From the NCBI GenBank assembly GCA_031769625.1, contig JAUIMM010000126.1, forward strand, positions 10,794,501 to 10,858,500: a stretch of 64,000 nt of DNA. The letters run 5' to 3'. Both the position numbers and the translations under genes were made by a program. Of this stretch, positions 45,142-56,999 are shown one piece after another. Within the stretch, counting starts at the first letter, position 1. Each line of letters opens with the position of its first letter. This stretch comes from Taudactylus pleione (lineage: Eukaryota > Chordata > Amphibia > Anura > Myobatrachidae). The notes under the pieces were generated by a model. The model was given only the letters and a program-made list of their open reading frames with translations. It searched no databases and was not told where the DNA came from.

Positions 45142-46453
45142 CTATTCTTTCTATAGACACAAGTTGCTTTCTGAATTCACAATATGATGGGCAAGACATA
45201 GAATACTTACATTTTATCCAGGGGATATGGCTTTAGAACTCTCACTAGGATAGTTTAGGACTAGACAGATTTTACTCTGTTTTTCTGAATACTGCAAAGT
45301 TTTGAACTTTGGACATAAAATTATAAACACTTTATATGATGAGGAGAACAAAAACTTGGAAAGAGCTGACCAGCAATTGCCATACTAAGCAGAAGCCACA
45401 ACTATGGTAACCTGGTGGCACTTTTCTCTATCTAAAATATTCTACAAGCTACAGTGTCCCTTAAAAGGCAAAAAAAAAAATTAAACAACTTTACATAAAA
45501 TAATTTTGGTACTAATTATTATTTCCTCAACTCCAATTTTAATACAATATGTCAGGGCTGTTGGAAATTGCTTGTAATTTAACATTTACTTGGATCTTAA
45601 CATACAGTACAAGGTGATCCAATGATATGTTGATTAAAAGTAGCATAAAATCACACTGCCTTGCCTTTACCTTTCTGACAGCATTTAGAATGCAAAACTA
45701 AAATAAAAACTGAACACCAAGTAACAAAACAAATCGTGCAGTGAAGGCAATTTGACCTAAACATACCCGCAAACCATTTCTAAAGACATCACATTTTATT
45801 TTGTCTTCTGTCTAGCTGCTTAGCCTATTATGGTACTGTGTAGCAGACATCTTTTTAAATGCAACCATTTTTTATCCTTGCTGGTATTTTTTAAGTTTCA
45901 AAAGCTTTACATGTAAAATTACCTGTAGAAATGTGAAGCCTGCTATTCATATCCCTGATTGCTGTGAGTTATTTCTCCACTCTAATTACTCACAATCACT
46001 TCTCAGTGACAGCCACTGTAGAGTCAGAAGAATGAAAGCTTAGTGAAAAAATATTGTTGTTGTATAAGTATAATATCATTCACAATGTTTGTTTAGGTTA
46101 TGTCTCAGTGGCCTCATACTACGTAACATCATATTATGGGCTCGAATATTCTTTCCCCAAGCAGTGTAAGTTTAACCAAAACATTAAAAATGGCTCCTGC
46201 ATTGATAATTGGTTTCACGGTGATATTACTGTAGTTATGGAACATTGCATTAAGCGCATTCATTGGACTGTAGATTCAAAAACATGTTGTAAATAAAGCA
46301 TTGGCAATTGGCTTAAATTAAGTAATTTAAGTTTAGTATGATACAAATACATTATGAGCTCCAACATGTGTCATCTATCTGTGTCTGTGTCAACTATGGG
46401 AATGTATAAAATGTAAGTTTGTAAAGTGTAGCTTGCCTTTCTTTTATTTGTAT
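45142..46453. other. Unique-looking AT-rich DNA
   Basis: About 1.3 kb without recognised repeats. The 80-aa ORF at 46054-46296 has no domain or splice context that I can support. Confidence 0.4.
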
Positions 46454-46456
46454 TAA

Positions 46457-47005
46457 GGGCCTGATTCAGACCCAGATGCTATGATGCGCTCGCATTGAGC
46501 GATTTTCGCAATCTGCACATGTGTATGATTCGCAATGCGCGCTCGCGAACCAGTCAGTGCAATGGGAAAGTGCTCGCACGTAGCCCGCAGTCGGGCCACT
46601 ATTTTGAGTGACAGTGCCGTTTGTGGATGTGCGAATGCCGGCGTAACCGACCGTCAGAACCGAGTTTAATGGGTGTGCATAATTAGCAAAGTAGCGTCAT
46701 TACACATGTGACTGTGTTGTATTTTAGCCTGAACTGCTCACAATGTTGTGGTGGGAAAAGGCTACCACAAGCACGAGCAGCTCCGATGGCTCTCGATGGT
46801 CCCGATTAATCCTACAACTGCCGGAGATGAGGTGTGTTGTGAGTGGCAAAGGGGCGTCTTTATACAGGTGCGAGCGCATAGTGCGACCGCTCGGTATTAC
46901 TTAGTGGGCGGCTTTACGTGACGCAGTGCGAGCACATAATTTAAATAGCCAGCCCCTTTTAGCCAGCTAGCGGCCGCAAATAGCGGCCGGGTCTAAATCA
47001 GGCCC
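46457..47005. mobile_element. PIF/Harbinger-like MITE, subfamily B (copy 2)
   Basis: Starts GGGCCTGATTCAGACCC and ends GGGTCTAAATCAGGCCC, flanked by TAA on both sides (46454-46456 and 47006-47008). TAA fits the TWA target of PIF/Harbinger. It shares ordered blocks with 26944-27541. CpG-rich and non-coding. Confidence 0.85.
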
Positions 47006-47008
47006 TAA

Positions 47009-47920
47009 GTCTTGAAATTGTATTCAGTATGTTTTTTTTAAATGAAATATGCATTTTCAACTAATATTAACTTAAAAGTCCAGATGCAATGTGCATCTAA
47101 GCGCAACTGTACAATGTACCTATAGTAGGCACTGTTGCCACAAACATCAGATGCAACCAGCTTGGCATAAGTAGTCATTTCTCCTTCCTCCCCCGGCAAA
47201 TACCAGGATCAGATATGCCAGAAGACGTGGCTTCATTGTGAGTACAAAAGATGATCATAAACACAGCACACAATTCATATACATTACAGTACATGGCTGA
47301 AAAGCGTACTTCATTAGTACCCAAGTCATATGGAGCCTAAATAAATAAAATCTAGTAATGCACTTATGAAATATAAAAATTGTTTTTGAAGTCCACACTA
47401 ATATACAAATCACCCACCTTCCCCTTCCAAAACTGAGCAGGAAACATGCTTTATTGTTTGTTCAGTACGCTGTCATTATCATACACTTGCACCAGGGGTC
47501 GAGTACCCACAAGCCAACCTACTCCAAACAAGAGCATTTCCACCTGTTAGATGGCCATTTTTGGATGCATTTCACATTGCTAAAGTATGTCCTAACTATA
47601 CTTTGCCCCAGTCTGCACAAACCCTCTTACCCGTGTCACAACCTCTTGGCACAGGGAGCCATAAGTGGAAATTTGGCTGTGTTGCCAGACTAGAAAAAAA
47701 CTGTGAAGTGACAGACATTCTCACATATATAGAAGAGATTACAACAATGAAAATAATCTGCAATTTGCACTTATGTCTAACTCTGAATTAGGCCCAGTAT
47801 GATTAGTATGAATAAAATATGTCATTGGTTCCCAAAAGTGCCTGTCACATAGGTTAAAATAGTTATGTATTCCCCAGATTTAGGGATTGATGTCATTTCA
47901 GATTTTGTATAACACATTAT
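47009..47920. other. Non-coding DNA with a possible Harbinger-type end
   Basis: The phrase 'taactctgaattaggccc' at about 47775-47793 looks like a right TIR of the GGGCCTGATTCAGA group, but no left partner was found. Nothing else is supported. Confidence 0.35.
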
Positions 47921-48451
47921 GGCCCTGATTCAGAGCCGGACGCTCTGACCAGAGCGCTCGCTCTGAATCAGGGCCCACCTCCATAATTATGGAGCGTCCT
48001 CCTGGATGCTCGTATAGCTGTGGGTCACCACCCACAGCATATACGAGCGTGCAGGATGATGGTCGCGATGGTCTTGACCATCGCGACCATCGCCACTGCG
48101 AGCCGAAGCCTGCAGTTGAGTTTCTCAACCACAAGGCCCGGAGTGATTTTGGCTCTATCAGAGCCAAAATCACTCCCACTGACATCACTCCCACTGACAT
48201 CACTAGTGATGTCAGTGGGGCCGGCTTCTGACGGTAGGCGTTCCCTTGGGAACGCCCCCGTCTGGGAGGCACGCCCCAACATCGACAGCACGCCCCCTTT
48301 GATCAGACACAACGAGCGAAGGAAAGTCCTTCGCTCGTCGCGTCCCGCGCATGCGCACGACGGAGCTCCCTCAGTCGTGCGCATGCGCAGTGTAGACCAT
48401 CGACCCACTTGCGAGCGGACAGCCACTCGCGAGTGGGTCCGAATCAGGCCC
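47921..48451. mobile_element. PIF/Harbinger-like MITE, subfamily A (copy 2)
   Basis: Starts GGCCCTGATTCAGAGCC and ends GGGTCCGAATCAGGCCC, with flanks tat and aat. It matches copy 514-1031 block by block ('gagcgctcgctctgaatcag', 'ttgaccatcgcgaccatcg', 'gatgtcagtggggcc'). It holds two perfect GCGCATGCGC palindromes (48347-48356 and 48379-48388) in a hairpin. The 191-, 142- and 124-aa ORFs are shadows. Confidence 0.82.
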
Positions 48452-48978
48452 AATATGTGTTCATTTGTGTCCAGAATTCTGCAGGGCTACAGTACAATAT
48501 GTATCATTTCTATTTTCACTAATAGTAACTATTCCACATGTAGTAGTTTCAAATTTAAGACTTATACTAATATAATTTGCCACGGGATATTTTAAAAAAG
48601 TAACATATATATCATGCATAATAATTTTATCTATAATTATGTGCATTTGGTTAAGTGTATTACACATGCAAAGTCAAAATGTTAGCTTTAGTGACTTCCA
48701 TGGTCTCATGTAACAGTTAGGTCATCATAGTCAGTGCTCTGGAGGGAGAATCACAATGGAGACAGAATTGTTTCAGAATAGGAAGAGTTATAGGCTAAGA
48801 ATACTTGACACACTATAATGGAGGTAAAGCAGGTGGTGCTATGTCTAGAGCTGTCACTATTGTTGTTACTCTTTGCTTTGACTAAACTCAAAATTTGTTT
48901 CTAATCCTCCATGTCATGTTATCAAGCTAACCCTGTTCTGGTTACAGTAAATCTTAACCCACAATCTTGCCCCCTCAT

Positions 48979-48979
<1 letters not shown>
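48452..48979. other. Non-coding DNA, nothing recognised
   Basis: No gene or element signature was seen. Confidence 0.4.

Positions 48980-48980
<1 letters not shown>

Positions 48981-49012
<32 letters not shown>
48981..49012. repeat. (TA)n microsatellite
   Basis: About 15 AT dinucleotides. A second, shorter run lies at 49305-49323. Between the two is a C-rich stretch (49020-49260) of weakly repetitive 'ccccaa' and 'tgtcccctcc' wording. Confidence 0.95.
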
Positions 49013-49323
49013 TAGTATAACAACACCTGAGTCTCTGCCTCCCCTCCACTTGGACCAGACCCCCACTGTGTATGGCCCCAAACCGTCTATGCTGTCCCCT
49101 CCTCTGTCATTGTTCCACCCCAATCCCCCATGCTTGTTGGTGGCACTGCTCAGCCCCCTGTTGCTATGTCCGGCCCCTCATTCCCATAATTACCTTGGTG
49201 GCCGTTCCTCCTCTACAAAGTCTGTCCCATCTGCCTTGCAGTGGCAGTGTGAGCGTTTGACTTCAACTATGCATGCAATGAGGAGACAGACCTTACACAA
49301 TTGTTATATATATATATATATAT

Positions 49324-50481
49324 AATAGTGAGTTAAGTTCAATGTCCTAATTCACCTATAAGATATCTACGAGATAACAGTAAGAAAATTCATTCTAAAT
49401 CTCCTTATTGGCCTTTTGCAGGAGGAATTCATGTACAGATAGTATGTCACTGTTATGTTATGGACACTTTCACTTTACAAGTGAAACAAATCTCCATACC
49501 TACCGTAACTTCTTGTCCCATACAATTTGTTGGATGAGGAGAGCTCTGCGCTGCCTCATATCCATATAGCAGCAGAGTCAGTGGTCTCTAGGACCCGCCA
49601 TGGCTCAGCAGGAGGCCTGACCTCCAACTTGCACTATTGTGAGTGCATACCCTGTTGGTGCACCTTTCCTCTTCAGGGTTCCAGGAGCTTGGATGTGCTC
49701 TGAGACTTGCAGCCATAAGAGCCATACAGAGCCTTACAGAGTACTGCAAGTACCCTATACCATTACCGCTATTAATAAAAGGGCATTGTGCCACTAACCT
49801 TTTGGGGCATACACCATCCTGCCACCCAGCACACTAAAACACCCAGCAATACCCTTATTCTCCAGGCTGCTCTAACATTGTTATTGTACCCATTCAACCC
49901 TATTGTTCTAACTAATTACTGGACTAAACGCCATCAGCATCTTTGTTGCACAAAACAGTTAAACTCCTGTACACCCCGGGCCCAGTGTACAATCAGTGTA
50001 CTAGCTGTAGTTATATACATTTATTTACATCATACTGTAAAATCTATCACGTTATGGCTCACTCTGCCATACTCTGTGAATACAATCTACTTGCCACTGG
50101 CATTACAGCAAAAGCAGTAGTCTTCAATCATAGAGTAACTGATGAGTAAGACTCCAGCTAATCCTGTTGCAATATTAAGCCAATGGAGATACCTTGATCT
50201 CATCCATTATACTGACTGTGGCACATAATATAGTGCCGTCCCTCCAACACTCTCACCTTTCAGGCAAATTAGTTGTCACTCTGAGACTAAGTACTACAGC
50301 ACCACAATGTGGAAAACCAGATCACATTTACAGAAAGGGATGAATATTAATTGTCCAAAACACAATGTAAAGAAAAGATGGCAATGCACAGGGGGGATGT
50401 AGTTATGAGACCAGCGGCTGCAATGCCTCCGGTCTAATTCCTGACAGGGGAAGCCCGAAAAGGGACTTAAGAAAGTTGTTG
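49324..50481. other. Non-coding DNA, nothing recognised
   Basis: About 1.15 kb without recognised ends. A 110-aa ORF at 49788-50120 has no domain. Confidence 0.4.
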
Positions 50482-50951
50482 ACATACCAATGCCTATGTT
50501 AATCCCGACACCAGAATCCAGAAGGATGCCAGCCGGAAAGAGGTAAGTCTGGGGAGCCCTTAGCTGTTAGCCACAGCGGGGGAGGGTTAGGTTTAGGTAG
50601 CATAGAGGGGTTAGCGTTAGGTGTTTTGGGGGAGGTTAGGGTTAGGCACCCCTAAGGGGGAGGGTTAGAGTTAGGCACCACTGAAGGGGGGGGTTAAGGT
50701 TAGGCACTACAGGGGGAGGGTTTCAGTTTAGGCACAAAGGGTGGAGACTTAGGTTTATGCACTAACGGGGAGGGTTAGGGTTAGAGTACGGGGTGGGGAG
50801 AGTTAGGGATAGGCTACAAGATGGAAGGGTTAGGGGAAGAAGGGGGGAGGGTAAGTATACTTACCCTCCCCCTGTTGGGTTACCAACCATAGTGATGCCG
50901 CTGTCAGTATTTTGACAGGAGGCATCACGACAGCCGGCATTACATACCAAT
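50482..50951. mobile_element. MITE with TTAGGG-like minisatellite (copy 3)
   Basis: The 10-mer ACATACCAAT stands at both edges (50482-50491 and 50942-50951), a likely flanking duplication. Inside, 'aatcccgacaccagaatcc' and 'gatgccagccgg' face 'gccggcatt' and 'ggcatcacgaca'. The middle (50575-50870) is an array of 'ggagggttagggttaggcac' variants. Confidence 0.75.
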
Positions 50952-51172
50952 TCCGAACAGGACTTCCATAAGATTAGCACCGTCATACTCCCTGTTTGAC
51001 CAACCTGTTCCATGCTAGTTCAAAGGACATGTATTCTATTACAAAAGGGAAGATAAACTGCACAGGTATTAGAGGAAATTACTTCAAATAATATTTCTGA
51101 TACCTCAAATATATTTAAATTGAACTGACATCATTCAAACACCACGAGGGTGGCCAAAGCATTACCCCTGAC

Positions 51173-51272
51173 TGCTATTCAGCCCAGGCCGGGGATCCCT
51201 GGAGAGGTGCGTACCCTCCCAATAAATGGGGCCTCCTCTCCAGGGCACCCCTGGCCTAGGCTGATAGCCTGG
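51173..51272. repeat. Hairpin-forming GC-rich repeat
   Basis: The block 'cagcccaggccggggatccc' plus 'tggagagg' is mirrored by 'cctctccagggcacccctgg' plus 'cctaggctgatag', with a loop of about 35 bases. It is non-coding, of unknown family. Confidence 0.65.
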
Positions 51273-51325
51273 GGGCTTTTCCTGGCACCCGCGGGTGCCG
51301 GTTTGATAGTGTAGTCTGTAAGTGA

Positions 51326-51377
<52 letters not shown>
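51326..51377. repeat. (CTAT)n microsatellite
   Basis: About 12 ctat units. Confidence 0.97.
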
Positions 51378-51461
51378 TGCATCTATACATGTATACATGT
51401 AAACAAAAGTAAACTTCCAAGATGAATATATTACACTGTGCAAATATACAGAACATTCTCT

Positions 51462-51600
51462 TAGAAACATAGAAACATAGAATTTGATGGCAGATAAGAA
51501 CCACTTGGCCCATCTAGTCTGCCATGGTTTATCTTTATGTTTTTCCACACAGCAAAGTAGATATTGTAACAAGTGCCGACACAAATTTGGTATTAGTTAT
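51462..51600. repeat. Dispersed repeat 'catagaatttgatggcagat'
   Basis: The words 'agaaacatagaaacatag', 'agaatttgatggcagataag' and 'ggcccatctagtctgcc' mark a repeat also seen at 31145. Its class is uncertain. Confidence 0.5.
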
Positions 51601-52820
51601 GGCCTCTTGTGTCCTTATAGTGTATACAGTCAATCATAGCTAATGCTAGATCATGGAGTGAGATACAGTACAGTACATGACAGTAGGACATAACTTTCTC
51701 CAGTAAAAGTGTTTCCTTTTATTCATTGCTCACAATTTGTTTTAGTGCTACTGCATGATTAGGATGTCCTTTTCTTCTCTAGCAAGCTTGGAAAGTACTT
51801 CTCACAATGCTATTTAGATGTGTGGCTTTTAGTATGCATCTGATACTTCTAAAAACAATTATTAAAATTGTATTCCCAGTTATAAAGTTATTTAAGAAAG
51901 CATGGAAAACATACAATTTAAAATAGGTGCAAGATGGTTTTGCTAAAATGTATCAAAAACATATTTTTTATTATTTTAAGATTATTATAAGATCAAAAAC
52001 AGCCCATTATTAACCAGGATATAAAATGTCAGGTAATTACAGACAATTGTTTGGGACTTTGAGTTTTGGCATATTTGTGCGATTGCACCATATTATACTT
52101 CATTTGTATTGTTAGCATTTGTAAGTGTTGTTGGAGCAGTTAAGTGCAAATGGTTGTAGAGGCTCTTGATCACATTGTTTGTAATATAGAAATATACTCC
52201 ATCTATGAAAACAGTCAACAGTCAGTCAACGGCACTCTTCAATAATGCCATATAAGGCACAGTTACTCTGCTAATGACTGTGTACAGTATGTATGTATAC
52301 AAAATGATTGGAGTGGTGCTTTACCAATACTCAGGACAGTAGAGTGAATCAAGTTGATATTCATTTTAGTTGCAGGATATACTGTTATATCACAACCTAA
52401 TTGATGAGCATAGGCAGGACCTGCAATCAATTTTGCAGGGGTTGGGATCAAGCACAGGGGTGTGGCCATGACAACTTGCAAAGAGGGGGAAGCATTGCTC
52501 TGCCTCCATGACTGGCTTGGGCCCCTTTGGGCTCCCTAGAGAAGCACACCCCCCCACTCTCATTGAGCCCCTAAACATAGGCACTCAATATGGTGCGGAA
52601 TCACACAATAGGTATAGTTTAGTTAAAGACTTTTAAAAAGTGCAACTAGTAAAAACTATAAATATTTTTTTCTGCAATTTTCAAAAGAATAGTCACTTTA
52701 AGTAAATAAATAATCTAAAGATAGCACTATTTGTCACTCACACGCATACACACATGCACAATCACACACATATACACAAAACCAATATAAAGTTCACTGA
52801 CATATAATACACGGAATACT
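51601..52820. other. Unique-looking AT-rich DNA
   Basis: No recognised feature apart from a short CA-rich run near 52740-52790. Confidence 0.4.
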
Positions 52821-53166
52821 GAGGGGGCGATTCAAATGTTCTGCCGGCGGCTGTTTTTTTAAGTCACCTGACAGAGCAATTCAATTGTTGCTCTGTCAGG
52901 GCACGATAGCTGCCGACGCCGGCATTTCTGCACGCACTCAGGAGCGCGTGAGCAGAAATGTGTCTGGAACACCCTGGTTAGGGCACGCTAACCGCAGATA
53001 GCGCGCCCTAGCCAGAAATTAAGATGGGTTTAGCCGTTTTAGACAGCTAAACCTCGTCTTTTAGGCGGCAAAGAGGGCGATAATTAATGAGAGCCCAGAT
53101 CAATTGAATAGCAAACTGGGCGCTCATTAGTTATCACACCCAATAAAACATTTGAATTGCCCCCTC
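52821..53166. mobile_element. MITE with GAGGGGGC-ATTCAAATG ends
   Basis: Starts GAGGGGGCGATTCAAATGTT and ends ACATTTGAATTGCCCCCTC, an inverted repeat of about 19 positions. It is CpG-rich inside, with 'gacagagcaattcaattg' against 'ttgctctgtcag' and 'gggcacgctaaccgc' against 'gatagcgcgccc'. The 346-bp element is non-coding. Superfamily is uncertain, possibly Harbinger-like. Confidence 0.85.
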
Positions 53167-54479
53167 TATGTCATTTTTGTACTGCTCAGACTTCTAAATT
53201 GGGTTTAACCAGAAAATTTGAGTAACATACAATTACTCTGTAACCTTGATCACCTCTATTACCCAGAGGTTGCATTGTTGTAGTTATTACTAAGGTCTTC
53301 TCCAAGTTAATATTTAAAATATACAAAATGACTAACATTGAAGTACAGAGTTTATGTACACTATACACCTGTGCATTTATCATGCTGATATCATGCGTAC
53401 AACTTTGGTGATCTGAGCATGAATCAGTTGAAGGCTATATGCATGAGAACAGGGGCAGGTTGCACTCTGCCTGTGTGTTTATTGGTTTAAATGGGTTGCA
53501 TCGTATGTGGGCATTACCAATGACAGATGACAGAGGGCCTGATTCTAAGTAGCATGTCCTCTTAATTGAGCGATTATTTGCAACTGCATGAAAAGTTCTA
53601 CAAACCCCTAAGACACATGCGTTACCCAGAATGTACACACAAAGATGCTGTTGCGATCAATTCTAACAGTATAAAATGTGGTGTAAAAGTTATGGCATTC
53701 CTGGGCGGTGACCTTAGTGGTGGCTACTTGTGCATGCAAAAATGTTGAAAATGTGTCAATACAATCGGCTGTACTCATAGACGCAATGCCGCAAGCATAA
53801 GAGGCCGTGGTCAGACGGAGAAACCGCACCTGCCAATAGGGCTGGTGCAAGTTTCAATGGTGCGACCTATTGTGGTGTATGAGGATGCACCGATCTATAT
53901 TAAAGTCTACACAGGTGCTAAAAGTGAGTATCTAAGTCTGTGCACATTCTGCAGCATGGATGTACACAAGGAAAGGTGATTGTATGCCATTTGCATAGAG
54001 TCGCAGATGGACGACCGTCAGTATATGCTTGTTTTTGCTTGGGACTCAGCAAAAGGCCCATAATGTCTGCAAACTTGAATGTATAGCTTATTATAGTGTA
54101 TTCGTATAACACTAGTGCAGTGTCTGTGTTAGTCTCAGTATTTGAGTTTTGAGCAGTAGTTCTTCTTTCATGTGAGCAGTCGGTAAATAGAGTGCTCTCA
54201 TAATACAGCACATCACAACTATTTCTGAACACAGTCAACCTAGGCTCTAGACCCCTGTGAGCTATGATGGGGATTCATCTATGCAGACTGGGGCCCCAAA
54301 TTTTACATTAAGTAGAGTAGACTAGAGTAGATAGAGTACAGAGAAAGCTTTACTGTGGGAAGCATAGTCAGAATCAGGAAGAACTTGTACAGAAATGTGT
54401 ACCAGTAAGTGTGTGGGAACAGTGCAAGATGGCATCTGGATGAAAGGTTGACAATAAATAGGTAGTCAGTCAGTAGTTA
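53167..54479. other. Non-coding DNA with a possible Harbinger-type end
   Basis: A left-type TIR 'gggcctgattctaagtagca' occurs at 53537, but the matching right end could not be placed. ORFs on both strands are featureless. Confidence 0.35.
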
Positions 54480-54965
54480 GACACCAGAAGGTCGACATGC
54501 AATAGGTCGACATAGAGAAAAGGTCAACAGTGCAAAAGGTCACTGCCCACATAACCTTCATAGCTTACATTTCTAATTACATCCCCTTTCACAGTCCACA
54601 CATAACCTCACACATTGTCTTTCTCTCACATCCTCCTGACATTTGGCCGACATTCCTGTGTGACTGGATCATGCAGCCCACCAAGTAATTCTGCATTCTG
54701 GCTGGACCAAAATGCAATATATAGCACCTATCCTTGTGTATCAATGCCTATTTCCCTATAGATTATAAGCTTGCCTATTTCCCTATAGATTGTAAGTTAT
54801 TAATGTTTACAAGTGTAAAGCACAACGGAATATGTTGCGCTATATAAGAAACTGTTAATAAAATAAATAAAAGGTCAACATGATTAAAAGGTTGATGGGT
54901 TCAAATGGTCGACACACAAATGGTCGACACACACATGATTGACATTTTTTTTAGGGGTAGGGGCG
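54480..54965. repeat. 'AAAGGTCGACA' repeat split by a LINE 3' tail
   Basis: Units 'gaaggtcgacatgcaatag', 'aaggtcaacag', 'caaatggtcgacacacaa' and similar occur at 54480-54545 and again at 54868-54950. Between them (54543-54868) is a LINE-type 3' end with 'atagattgtaagttatta', 'gtgtaaagcacaacggaata' and 'tgttgcgctatataag', ending in aataaaataaataa. The LINE copy is 5'-truncated. AAAAGGTCA at both joints may be a TSD or simply part of the host repeat. Confidence 0.65.
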
Positions 54966-55224
54966 TGGGTAATAAATTAAGTAACCCTGCACCACAGAAT
55001 TAGTGACCAGGAGTATCAAAGGAGTGTACGAAATCTGTGAGTGCTTTCATTGGATGTTATTTATTAAGCATAGCTAAAATGCAATCCAAATTATCTTGGT
55101 GTGTACCAGTACACATCAGTAGTCCACCTATATAACTAATTCAATAGACAGACCCTGGTTGTAAGGGTTTGCTCCTGCAATTTTTGTCCCTGGACCTGTA
55201 TCTTTTTCCAGTATTGATCACTTG

Positions 55225-55565
55225 AGCTGGGTAGACACCATACGATACATCGTAAGATATATCATAAGATATATTATAGTAAAATATATCATTCCGACGC
55301 AGATCAGAATATCGTGCACATCGTATAGCGTGTACGCCCGATCTGTCGTTTGTGGCCGTCATTCATCAGATCATCCCATCTGCACAACAGATGAAACGAT
55401 GCAATGAATGATGCTATGCTGTACATTGCGCTATTGTACATTGCATATTGTAGTGTGTAAGCCGCGCGCGATGTATCATTACATGGCATCACACCGTCAC
55501 CGAGTATACATATACATAATATATACATATACTGTACATATATAACATAAAGTGTGTACCCAGCT
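55225..55565. mobile_element. MITE with AGCTGGGTA ends
   Basis: Left AGCTGGGTAGACACCAT and right 'aaagtgtgtacccagct' are inverted copies. The interior is rich in ATATCGTA-type wording and contains 'gatcatcccatctgcacaac'. It has no coding sequence and the TSD is not clear. Confidence 0.65.
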
Positions 55566-56334
55566 TTAGACAGTTTGATTCCAACTCTTCAGCATAATGG
55601 ACACATACATTAGTAGTTATTGAAAAGAACCATTTAAAGTGAATGAAATATTCGCACCTGAAATTTCAATCTAATTTTTTTTAAATCAAATTGTTAAATA
55701 ATTGTCAAGTTTGCTGGTGAAAGAGAATGCAATATAATTAAACGTAGACAGTCAAATCAATCAATAATGTAATAGGGTGGAGAAAAATGTTCATCCAAAC
55801 ATGGTTTGATTGAAGCTGATTGAAGTGTGTGTATTATGAGATTAAAGTCCTATAATCCTATCACTGTTGTATTTTGCACGTGCTCTGCAAATACTTTCTG
55901 TAATGTCATATTAAGTTTGGAATGTTTGTGATTCATGTATTTTTTTATACTTATGCACTGATTACAATGATCAGATTATATTGAATCATAATGATAGATT
56001 GGTGTGTGGGCAGCATAAGAAGTTTTTCCATCATTTCGAGCACAACAACTAAACCTACAAAAACACCTGTGAAACTGACTCCTTCTTTTGCACCTGACGC
56101 TGCTTACTTATTACCTTGAGTGACAACGGTCCTCACAGTGGAGGTCGCACTGTCTGATCATGTCAATGTGTATGACATTATCACTCAGCAGCAGCAATTA
56201 TTAACTTGTTTCCTGATTTCTGCACTTGCTAGTGCCCTAAAAATATTGTGATGGAAAATGTATCTGTACAGCGGCATATATGATCAAAGAACAATGTAAA
56301 AATTGTGTAGCAACAAAGCAGCTACTGGGTGCAA
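55566..56334. other. Unique-looking AT-rich DNA
   Basis: No gene or element signal was recognised. Confidence 0.4.
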
Positions 56335-56346
56335 AGTTTGTATACA
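56335..56346. repeat. 12-bp direct repeat flanking the Penelope-like element (left)
   Basis: AGTTTGTATACA here is repeated exactly at 60840-60851. It is a plausible target-site duplication. Confidence 0.7.
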
Positions 56347-56980
56347 GTAAGAGAGGGTAAAGAAAAATACTGCTTTGCGAGGCACACCCCAAAATTCCAT
56401 AATCACAAGAAATAGAATAGTAGTTAAAACATATCTTTTATTAAATACTCAAGAAAAAGAGAAAATCAATATAATAACTATCTATGACCATATTACGGAG
56501 GTAGATGAATGATCAAAGCAATAATATAATACACAAGCAAAAAAAATATATAATAAAAATGGACGAAAAACAACAATAGTGACACAGGATAGTTATGTGT
56601 ATAATCTCAGACACTGTTATCATGTATCCCTATGCAATAAGTAAAACACAGATGTATGTAGTCTGTATCCACTGTGACGATTATGGTTAGATCTAAGCAA
56701 TAACAGATATAATGTATGTGTTTTAGGTATGGTACCTTGCTGTAATTGCCGCACATATATATACAGGATCTAAACGTTTTGCAAGCTGCGCTAACAATGA
56801 CGCCCACATGTATTCAGAAACCAAAATATTATTCTGTATATAGTGGAAGAAACTGAAATGTACACAAATTACAGTGTATTGTTGTCATCAATATGTATAG
56901 CTTGCTACAGTTGCTGCACACATGTACTGTATCTACACGGAATCTAGTCATTCTGCATGTAGCAGTGAAATACAAAAATA
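56347..56980 (+). repeat. Left LTR-like arm of the Penelope-like element
   Basis: About 634 bp, inverse-complementary to the right arm over its whole length with moderate divergence. No convincing hammerhead-ribozyme core could be made out by eye. Confidence 0.88.
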
Positions 56981-56999
56981 CGGGGAAAAAGATATACAT

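Noticed and set aside
53537..53910. Further GGGCCTGATTCAGA-type MITE
   Set aside because: Only a left-type end is visible and no right terminus or TSD could be placed.
56347..56980. Hammerhead ribozyme in the Penelope-like arm
   Set aside because: Such ribozymes are known in Penelope-like LTRs, but no CTGATGA core with a paired GAAA was visible. A structural search would decide.
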